Shown: positions 25,185 through 32,507 of the stretch, piece after piece
How the letters are laid out: every line of letters begins with the position of its first letter
Numbering within the stretch: the first letter of the stretch is position 1
Source: Candidatus Peregrinibacteria bacterium
Lineage (GTDB): Bacteria > Patescibacteriota > Gracilibacteria > UBA1369 > LOWO2-01-FULL-3
Reading direction: 5' to 3'
DNA: 32,507 nucleotides
Assembly: GCA_016186245.1 (NCBI GenBank)
Contig: JACPLZ010000027.1
Location: 1 to 32,507, forward strand
Made by a program: the position numbers and the translations under genes
Notes under the pieces: generated by a model
Seen by the model: only the letters and a program-made list of their open reading frames with translations
Databases searched by the model: none
Told to the model about the DNA's origin: nothing

Positions 25185-26921
25185 ATGGGAAAAAAAGCAA
25201 AAGCAAAAAAAATCCGCCGCGAAGAGCAGCAGCAGGTTGAGCATCCGGATAAAAAATCTTTTCTTTCTAAAATTGTTGAAACCGGAAAACGGTCCGGTAA
25301 AAAAGCTCTGCCCACAAGCAAAAAAGCGATGCAGATTTACAGCGGACTTTTCAGTTTGATAATGCTGGCGCTCCTAATATCTGCAGGTTATCTTTTTTTT
25401 CAGAACACATTTCGTCCCCAGCCAATTGCCAAACTTTTACCGGCGGATGGCACCGTTGCCCTTTTTGAAATCAACACCGATTTCGAACACAATCAGCTGC
25501 GTAAAAGTTTTAATTTGCTCTCCGGACACCCTCAATATTCCAGGAAAAATTTCATTTCCATATTGGAAAAAGTTACCGATTTAAGTTATTTGACGGAAAT
25601 CGAACCGTGGCTGGGGCGTCAGGCGGGAATGGCTTTGCTGAGCGATAAAAAAGAGAACAAAATTCACAAGGTTTATTTTTTTGAATATCTCAGTAAAAAA
25701 AGTTTTGAGGAAATTTTAGTCGCGGAAAAAGGCAAAAAAGTTGACGGACGGATTTATGAGATTGAAGGGCCGCGCTACGTTTCGCTGTTGGGAGATTATG
25801 CGATTTTTGCAGACAGTAAAGAGGCATTGAAAATTACGCTCGACCATTCAAAGTCCGGCAGGCTTTATGATTCGCGCGAATATCGCCGCATAGACGGCAA
25901 TCTTCCGTTAATAAGAACGGCATTTTTCTATCTCGATTTCAGCAATCTTGACGGAAATTTTTTTCAGGAATTTCCTTTCCTTTCAGAAAAAGGGCTTACG
26001 TTTGAAGTTATCCAGCCATTCCTGAAAATATTTAATGCCGAGGGTATGTCTTTGATTGCTTTGGAAGACAATTTTGCCGTGCAGAATTTTCTCAGCCTTG
26101 ACCGGGAATTTATTAAGAATATGAAGCCGTGGGGAAACAAGGAGAATTATTCAGCTAATCTTGCTTCCTATGTTTCTCCTTCCTCTCTTGTTTTTTGGGG
26201 CGGCAAAAATCTGGAAAATCAGATGGATCGTTTTACCTCTATCATTTCCGGCGGAGATAGGAGCATAATTGACGATCTTGATTATACTTTGGATTATGAT
26301 GTGAAAAAATATTTTGGCCAGGAAACAACTTTCAAAAAAAACATTTCCCCACTTTTCAAAAATGAATTTGCCCTGGCGGTGAATAAAAAAGATCAGCGTA
26401 CAATTTATAAAGTCCTGATCGAGGTTGCTGATAAGAAAAATGACGCACTGCAACTGCACGAACTGGCAAACAGTTTTGCCGCCATCGGCGCCTATTTTGA
26501 GCCGAAAGTTGTTGAATATACTCTGCCCGATGGCACCGTTGGCAAGGAAATTATCGCCGTCCCGGAGGAGATCGTGAAAAATGAGATTCCCTATAAAAAT
26601 CATACGATTTATGAATTGCAGCTCGGCAAGGATGACAAAGGAATTTATTACAGTATTTTTAATGATGTTGCCGCGATAGCCAACGATTTAGACAGCGTAA
26701 AAGAAAGTATCGATTTTTCAATTGACGGCAATGGCAGTTTGCGTGCCTCACCTTTGTTTTCGCAGGAGATAAGCCCGCTTTTGGTGAGCACGGATGATGT
26801 TTCTTATTTTAACATCGCCGAACTCTTGCCGGTTTTTGGAATGGTGGATTCAGTCAGTTCCGGCCGCAGTTACCTCGATGATGGCATTGGCACTGTCAAT
26901 TACATCAACATTAAAAAATGA
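25185..26921 (+). CDS. DUF3352-like membrane-anchored protein
   Basis: Basic N-terminus, one TM segment (GLFSLIMLALLISAGYLFF), then LLPADGTVALFEINTDFEHNQLRKSF...LGRQAGMALL..., typical of DUF3352. Confidence 0.78.
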   Translation: MGKKAKAKKIRREEQQQVEHPDKKSFLSKIVETGKRSGKKALPTSKKAMQIYSGLFSLIMLALLISAGYLFFQNTFRPQPIAKLLPADGTVALFEINTDFEHNQLRKSFNLLSGHPQYSRKNFISILEKVTDLSYLTEIEPWLGRQAGMALLSDKKENKIHKVYFFEYLSKKSFEEILVAEKGKKVDGRIYEIEGPRYVSLLGDYAIFADSKEALKITLDHSKSGRLYDSREYRRIDGNLPLIRTAFFYLDFSNLDGNFFQEFPFLSEKGLTFEVIQPFLKIFNAEGMSLIALEDNFAVQNFLSLDREFIKNMKPWGNKENYSANLASYVSPSSLVFWGGKNLENQMDRFTSIISGGDRSIIDDLDYTLDYDVKKYFGQETTFKKNISPLFKNEFALAVNKKDQRTIYKVLIEVADKKNDALQLHELANSFAAIGAYFEPKVVEYTLPDGTVGKEIIAVPEEIVKNEIPYKNHTIYELQLGKDDKGIYYSIFNDVAAIANDLDSVKESIDFSIDGNGSLRASPLFSQEISPLLVSTDDVSYFNIAELLPVFGMVDSVSSGRSYLDDGIGTVNYINIKK

Positions 26922-29065
26922 AAAAAATAAGGGATTTAAAATTTGACCCTCAAAATGAAAGAGTGAATTTGAAGGGAGATTTGAATGTAAAAAAAGAGCC
27001 GATTGGAAAAAATCGCGCAAATTTAAAAAAGCAGTCGTCTGGAGTGCATCACATGAAAGATATTTCAGGAGAAAAACAGGAGCATTATATTTACATTCGC
27101 GGAAAAAAATTCACGCCCCCCCAATATCTGGGAAATCTTTTGAGAATCGGCATAAGCGGGTTTTTAATCATCGTTGTTTTAAATGGTTTTAATGTTTACT
27201 ATGCCGGCAAAAAACTTGCGGAGAATATTTCCGCGGAAGCTTACGAGGGATATTCTTACCTTATTGATGCGGGAAAAAGCGCCACTAAAATACAATTCAG
27301 CGAAGCGTTGAAAACTTTTGAAAAAGCCTCGCGGAATTTTTCCGATGCCAAAGATCAGCTCTGGTTTATCAACACCGATCGGACATTCTATGCCGAATAT
27401 GACAATATGGGCCATGCTGTAACCGCTTTGCTGGAAGGCGGAAAGCATTTTGCCAAAGCCGGCGCGTATTTTTTGGAAGCAGTCGAGGAATTCAATAAAA
27501 TCCCTTTGTATTTTGTTGCCAGAAATACGGCAGGTGAAACAGAACATGGTTCTGTTTCAACTGATCCACTCTCTTCAATCTCATCTACTGTTAGAAACGG
27601 CTTAAATAAAACAAACATTGCCATTGAAGAAATCTCCGCTGCCGCAGAATTGATCGAAAAGGTGGATGAAAACAGACTACCGGAAAACATTGCCGCCAGG
27701 ATAACTTTTGCCAAAAGAAAAATCTCGGAAATAATCGAAATTTTGCAATCGACATCGGAGCATTTCCCTGCCCTATTGAAATTGATGGGTGACGGCCGCA
27801 TCCACAGGTATCTTGTTTTACTGCAAAATAATAATGAGATCCGCCCCAGCGGCGGATTTATCGGCAGTTACGCCGTTGTTGAAGTCAAAGACGGATATAT
27901 TGAAAAACTGGAAACATACGATGTCTACGATATAGACAATGCTTACAAGCCATACATAAAACCGCCGGAGGAATTTCTCAATTTTACAAAGAATTGGCGG
28001 TTTAGGGATAGCAATTATTCTCAGGATTTTTCACTCACTGCAAAAAAAGCCAGCTGGTTTCTGGAGCTTGAAGGCGGACCGAAAATCGATACTGTAATTG
28101 CGATCAATCAGGGATTATTGAGGGATATGCTGGAAATAAGCGGGCCGGTGCAGGTCGGGAATTTTGGGAAACTGACTGCGGAAAATTACAATCTGCTTTT
28201 GAGTTATGTGATCGAAAGCAAAATGTGGGGCGCGGAAGACCCAAAACACATTCTCAAAGTTTTTATCCCTGCTTTTAAAAATGCAATCATGAAAACGGAA
28301 CATTTAAGCCGCGCAGGTTTGAAGCTTTATCGGGCTTTGGAGCAGAAACATGTAATGATGTATTCAAGCGATGATGATATCCAGGCTTTTTTTGATGCAA
28401 TGGGTTTTAGCGGGCGCGTCCATCAAACTGCGGAAAAGGAAGATTACCTGAGCGTGATTAATATTTCTTTTGGCGGCACAAAATCGGACGGCTTTGTGGA
28501 GGAAAACATTTCCCACGATACTTCGATTGCGAAAAATGGCGACCTTATAGACGAAATCACAATTAAGCGCCGGCATCTCTGGACGGATGATCTTTACGTG
28601 CAATGGAGAAAAACTTTGGCGGCATACGGCATCACGCGGCTTGATGACGGGATTATAGATATCCTGGGACGCGGCAGGAATGCTGTCGTCATTAAAATTT
28701 ATGTGCCTGACGGCAGTATTTTGATGGAATCAAACGGCGCCGATGTGGTTACGAAATATGACAGCGATTTAAAAAAGACCTATTTTTTGACATCGATGGA
28801 AATGAAATATGGCGAAAGCGGAGAATTAAAAATAAAATACAGGCTTCCTTTCACTCTCGATTTTACCTCTGCGGATACCTATAAACTTATTGTGGAAAAG
28901 CAGCCAGGCAGCCGCGGCAGTCTTTTTAAAAAGACTGTCCATTCTGCAGATGGCCTGGAAAACCTTGGTATTTACCCGGCAGAGGCTTTCCTGGACGAAG
29001 ATGGCACAGCGACTTATTCCACAAATCTGGTTTACGACCGCTATTTCTCGGGAATATGGAAATAG
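26918..29065 (+). CDS. DUF4012 domain protein (membrane-anchored)
   Basis: TM segment (LLRIGISGFLIIVVLNGF); LMGDGRIHRYLVLLQNNNEIRPSGGFIGSYAVVEVKDGYI is the DUF4012 signature; 4-nt ATGA overlap with the upstream gene. Confidence 0.88.
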   Translation: MKKIRDLKFDPQNERVNLKGDLNVKKEPIGKNRANLKKQSSGVHHMKDISGEKQEHYIYIRGKKFTPPQYLGNLLRIGISGFLIIVVLNGFNVYYAGKKLAENISAEAYEGYSYLIDAGKSATKIQFSEALKTFEKASRNFSDAKDQLWFINTDRTFYAEYDNMGHAVTALLEGGKHFAKAGAYFLEAVEEFNKIPLYFVARNTAGETEHGSVSTDPLSSISSTVRNGLNKTNIAIEEISAAAELIEKVDENRLPENIAARITFAKRKISEIIEILQSTSEHFPALLKLMGDGRIHRYLVLLQNNNEIRPSGGFIGSYAVVEVKDGYIEKLETYDVYDIDNAYKPYIKPPEEFLNFTKNWRFRDSNYSQDFSLTAKKASWFLELEGGPKIDTVIAINQGLLRDMLEISGPVQVGNFGKLTAENYNLLLSYVIESKMWGAEDPKHILKVFIPAFKNAIMKTEHLSRAGLKLYRALEQKHVMMYSSDDDIQAFFDAMGFSGRVHQTAEKEDYLSVINISFGGTKSDGFVEENISHDTSIAKNGDLIDEITIKRRHLWTDDLYVQWRKTLAAYGITRLDDGIIDILGRGRNAVVIKIYVPDGSILMESNGADVVTKYDSDLKKTYFLTSMEMKYGESGELKIKYRLPFTLDFTSADTYKLIVEKQPGSRGSLFKKTVHSADGLENLGIYPAEAFLDEDGTATYSTNLVYDRYFSGIWK

Positions 29066-29088
29066 GCATTGCCACGGAAAAAAGTATT

Positions 29089-29136
29089 GTCATGGTGAGC
29101 TAAGCTTGCCCTGAGCCTGCCGAAGGGAACCATGGC
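29089..29136. repeat. Palindromic intergenic repeat between convergent genes
   Basis: CATGGT (29091-29096) ... CCCTGAGCCTGCCGAAGGG ... ACCATG (29129-29134), nested hairpin of the CCCTGAGCCTGTCGAAGGG family. Confidence 0.75.
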
Positions 29137-29148
29137 GTACAATTTTCA

Positions 29149-30903
29149 CTATTTTCTCCCAAACATTTTTTCCAATTCTGACAATCCTAGCGATACGATA
29201 GTCGGGCGTCCGTGCGGACAGGTGTATGGTTTTTCCATTTTTCCAAGCTGTATAAGCAAAGACTGCATTTCACCGGCACTCAGTTTTTGTCCGAATTTAA
29301 CTGCGCTGCGGCAAGCCATATAAGTGATTATCTCTTCCTTTTTCCCCTGCAATTTTGAAGGGTGTTTGCTGTTCACAATGTCGTCGAGAGTGCTTTTTAC
29401 AACCGTATTTACGTCTTCCGATGATAAAAATCCAGGCACCGCATGGATGATAAAAGTTTTTCCGCCAAAATTTTCAATTTCAAAGCCGAGTTCTTCAAAA
29501 ATTTTTACATTTTCCTCAATTAAAGTCATTTCGCCGGAAGTAAGCTCCATTTGCAGAGGTACAAGAAGCGGCTGGACGGATTTTTGCTGGGTTTCAAATT
29601 GTCCCATCAGCTGTTCATAGCGCACCCGCTCATGCGCCGCATGCTGATCGATTAAAACAAGCCCTTCGTCGCTTTCGGCCACAATGTAGGAATTTGCTAT
29701 CTGCAGATTTTTTTGCCCGGCAAAAAAATCAAATCTCCTCTCCCTATCTCTCCCTCCTGCCATTATCTTCGAAAAATCCATCGCATCCTGCACGGAAAAT
29801 TTCGGCGCATCATTTTTCACGAAACTTTCATTCACGAAACTTTCGCCAAAATTTCTACCCGGAAAACTGTCCGACATGTATCTCCTCGATTCCGTAAAAG
29901 CAAGCGGCGCCAGATTTTCCTTTTCCAAAGCCATTTTTACGCATCCGTAAACTACGCTTAAAATTCTGTCCTGATCCTCGAATCTGATTTCAATTTTACG
30001 CGGATGGACATTCACATCGATCAACGCCGGATCAATTTTTAAATTCAGAATATACACCGGCTTTTTATTTTCCATCAGCATCGAATGAAACGCCGCCTTC
30101 ACGCGATTTGCCACCGCAAAATTCTGCACAGGCCTTCCATTCACAAATAAATACTGATATTGGGAAGTGCTCCGGCTTATTACAGGTTTGCCCACGAAAC
30201 CGTCAATTTGAAATTCACTTCCTCCATAAAAAACCGGCAGCATCGCCTCCGCAGTCGCCAGCCCGAAAATATCTGAAATTCGCGAAAAAAGATCAGTCAC
30301 TCTCGGCAGATCAAGAATATTCTTATCGTTATGCGCGAGCCTGAAAGCAACGTCCGGATGCGCCAAAGCCACAGACTGCGCCATGGCAACAATATGCCCG
30401 AATTCAGTACCCTCTTTTTTGAGATATTTTCGCCGCGCGGGAGTGTTAAAAAAAAGATCATACACTTCCACTTTGGTGCCGCGGCTTATGCCGGCATCTT
30501 TTATAGTTACGATCTGTCCGCCATCCAGATCAATTTGCGTGCCGGCAATATCATTTTCACGCCGGCTTTTTAGAGTCATTTTAGACACGGAAGCAATGCT
30601 AGCCAGCGCTTCCCCTCTAAACCCCATTGTTTTAATAGCCCAAAGATCCGCTTCATCGGAAATTTTGCTTGTGGAATGGCGCTTCAAACTTAATTCACAA
30701 TCCTCTTTGGACATCCCCAGGCCATCATCGGAAATTTTGATGAAAGTTTTTCCACTGTCTTTTATTTCCATGATAATCTCGCCGGCGCCGGCATCGAGGC
30801 TGTTTTCCACCAGCTCTTTGACCACGCTTGCCGGCCGCTCCACCACCTCGCCGGCCGCAATTTGATTAATCAAACTTTCCGGCAGAATTTTTATCAGACT
30901 CAT
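29149..30903 (-). CDS. mutL: DNA mismatch repair protein MutL
   Basis: MSLIKILPESLINQIAAGEVVERPASVVKELVENSLDAGA; DDGLGMSKEDCELSLKRHSTSKI; GFRGEALASIASV; C-terminal QHAAHERVRYE...ACRSAVKFGQ...CPHGRPT. Confidence 0.97.
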   Translation of the reverse strand: MSLIKILPESLINQIAAGEVVERPASVVKELVENSLDAGAGEIIMEIKDSGKTFIKISDDGLGMSKEDCELSLKRHSTSKISDEADLWAIKTMGFRGEALASIASVSKMTLKSRRENDIAGTQIDLDGGQIVTIKDAGISRGTKVEVYDLFFNTPARRKYLKKEGTEFGHIVAMAQSVALAHPDVAFRLAHNDKNILDLPRVTDLFSRISDIFGLATAEAMLPVFYGGSEFQIDGFVGKPVISRSTSQYQYLFVNGRPVQNFAVANRVKAAFHSMLMENKKPVYILNLKIDPALIDVNVHPRKIEIRFEDQDRILSVVYGCVKMALEKENLAPLAFTESRRYMSDSFPGRNFGESFVNESFVKNDAPKFSVQDAMDFSKIMAGGRDRERRFDFFAGQKNLQIANSYIVAESDEGLVLIDQHAAHERVRYEQLMGQFETQQKSVQPLLVPLQMELTSGEMTLIEENVKIFEELGFEIENFGGKTFIIHAVPGFLSSEDVNTVVKSTLDDIVNSKHPSKLQGKKEEIITYMACRSAVKFGQKLSAGEMQSLLIQLGKMEKPYTCPHGRPTIVSLGLSELEKMFGRK

Positions 30904-30995
30904 GGCCGGATCATACACGAAAAATTCCAAATTAAGAAAAAATTAAGAAATCATTGACTCAAACGTCAATAATAAGTAGCATCAAAGTCCTGTTT

Positions 30996-31001
30996 TATAA
31001 T
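30996..31001 (+). promoter_or_regulatory. Putative -10 box of the 31015 gene
   Basis: TATAAT 14 nt upstream of the ATG, implying a very short leader. Confidence 0.4.
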
Positions 31002-31014
31002 TTAATCCAACAAT

Positions 31015-32031
31015 ATGAACGGTGAAACATCCGCTCCGGAAGACCGTCTAGGACATGAAGATAATGGCAGTTCAAATGATGATTACGATCTCCGTGAAGA
31101 ATTGGCAGGTGTCAGAGAGAGAATTTTACATCCGGTACATCCGGACATATCAATCACGCACCTAAGAGATGGCGATGACGAACGATTTTCCCAGGAAGCC
31201 ATTAATGACCTCAAACTGGAAGCGGAAGAACTGGGTATTACCCTTGTCCTGCCTCCATACAGTCATGATATGGTCCCTCCGGTATTTGATTCCATAAGAG
31301 GTCGGGCTTTAAGAACAATTCAGACTCAACAAAAAGAACTTGGAGCCAGGAATACCAGAGAAGTTAGCGGTAACGTTGTGGTAAAAGTACGGCCGGGCGA
31401 CAGGAGTTTAAGGCTTGGAGTTGCAGGAAGTGATAGAGAAACGTTAAGGTTGGAAGAATTGCTTGGCGCGAAAGTCAGAAAACTTACCAATGGGCAGCTT
31501 GCACTTAAAGGTTCTTATCTCAAGCCAAGTGTAAGTGTTGAAGAATTTTTCGGTTCCAAAACGCCACGATCAGAATACGCAGGTATCGAACAGGCTTTTA
31601 TCGGTCTCTTGCAACAGGCCGATGTCAAATTGCCCGGTATCCTTGAGCAGGTTTTAGATGCACAGACTCATAGACGCAGGGGACTTCTTTGGGAAATACT
31701 GTCAAACGCCCAGGAAAACAGGTCTGAAGATATAGTGCGTGAAGGATTCAGCGCATCCCATATCGAATTTGTCTATTTATTCTATACTCCTGGAGACAAG
31801 ACGATGAAACTGCTTCAACATGAAGGGATTTTATCACCAACAGGCAGCGAATTAATTGAAGGGGTTTTATCGGTAACGGGACATACACCAAAAGAAGGAA
31901 TATTTAAAAAAAGTAGGACCAGGAAAGATATAGCAAGAATGTTAGCTTCTGGAGAATTGGTTGTATTTAAATTCAGGGTTCCAGTCATCGACCAGGCTGA
32001 GGGAATAATGAGGCATGGAAGCCAATATTAA
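31015..32031 (+). CDS. Hypothetical protein of unknown family (338 aa)
   Basis: Intact ORF with acidic N-terminus; no family recognised by eye. Lies opposite to and between mutL and mutS; 4-bp tail overlap with mutS. Confidence 0.75.
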   Translation: MNGETSAPEDRLGHEDNGSSNDDYDLREELAGVRERILHPVHPDISITHLRDGDDERFSQEAINDLKLEAEELGITLVLPPYSHDMVPPVFDSIRGRALRTIQTQQKELGARNTREVSGNVVVKVRPGDRSLRLGVAGSDRETLRLEELLGAKVRKLTNGQLALKGSYLKPSVSVEEFFGSKTPRSEYAGIEQAFIGLLQQADVKLPGILEQVLDAQTHRRRGLLWEILSNAQENRSEDIVREGFSASHIEFVYLFYTPGDKTMKLLQHEGILSPTGSELIEGVLSVTGHTPKEGIFKKSRTRKDIARMLASGELVVFKFRVPVIDQAEGIMRHGSQY

Positions 32032-32507
32032 ATCCCATACCGATCCTGCATTTCATTCGATTTTTGCATGGCCTCCAATGTGGTCATGCTTTCAATTTGC
32101 CGCTGCTCGCGATTTTGAGACTCAAATTTCCTGATATGTTTTGTCTCCAATTCTGTCAGCACGCCGCGCGCCCTGCCAACTACATCAGCAGGCAGTCCGG
32201 CCAATTTTGCAACCTCTATACCGTAGCTTTTATCAATTCCGCCTTCCATTATTTTGTACAAAAACACCACGCCGTCTTTTTCGTTTTCTCTCACGGCCAC
32301 GCTCAAATTGCAGGCGCCGTTAAGACGTTCAGCCAGCTCGATCAGTTCATGATAATGGGTTGCAAATAAAGTTTTTGCGCCGATTTTATCATGGATAAAT
32401 TCGCTTATCGCCCAGGCGATGCTCACGCCGTCATAGGTGGAAGTTCCACGCCCGATTTCATCCAGAATAATTAAACTCCGATCGGTGGCATTGTTTAGAA
32501 TATATGC
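32028..32507 (-). CDS. mutS: DNA mismatch repair protein MutS, C-terminal part (5' end outside the window)
   Basis: Minus-strand translation [60 protein letters not shown]...[18 protein letters not shown]; frame open to the window edge. Confidence 0.96.
   Translation of the reverse strand, partial: AYILNNATDRSLIILDEIGRGTSTYDGVSIAWAISEFIHDKIGAKTLFATHYHELIELAERLNGACNLSVAVRENEKDGVVFLYKIMEGGIDKSYGIEVAKLAGLPADVVGRARGVLTELETKHIRKFESQNREQRQIESMTTLEAMQKSNEMQDRYGI

Noticed and set aside
24954-25244. N-terminal extension of AlaRS in the ORF track
   Set aside because: The extension translates repeat copy B and the divergent gene's 5' region; homology to AlaRS starts at MQANQLRRLYIDFF (24953).

Overview
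The gene content (three SLH/S-layer-type surface protein genes, a TPR lipoprotein, DUF3352 and DUF4012 proteins, a short AlaRS, many small intergenic repeats) suggests a Patescibacteria/CPR-type bacterium; this placement is inferred. Stop codon usage fits code 11. From left to right the window holds: a surface-protein locus (1-10.9 kb); an AbiEi/AbiEii-like type IV toxin-antitoxin pair; a DUF4258/DUF2283 pair; metK; a GT2 glycosyltransferase; a DUF4143 ATPase; an uncharacterised 453-aa ORF; nnrD and enolase; an MBL-like protein; a Phd/YefM-like antitoxin with a decayed RelE-like toxin; tRNA-Arg(CCU); miaB; alaS; a DUF3352-DUF4012 operon; mutL; an uncharacterised 338-aa ORF; and the 3' part of mutS. 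The strongest unexplained signal is a pair of ~140-bp structured elements on either side of alaS. They share a ~105-bp core. Differences inside the core preserve base pairing, and each copy is enclosed by its own different long inverted repeat, so pairing of the outer stem is kept while its sequence is not. Other points of interest are palindromic putative operators over the promoters of small defence/TA-like genes, several families of intergenic palindromic repeats (one copy apparently inside the miaB CDS), and near-identical SLH modules on otherwise different surface proteins.
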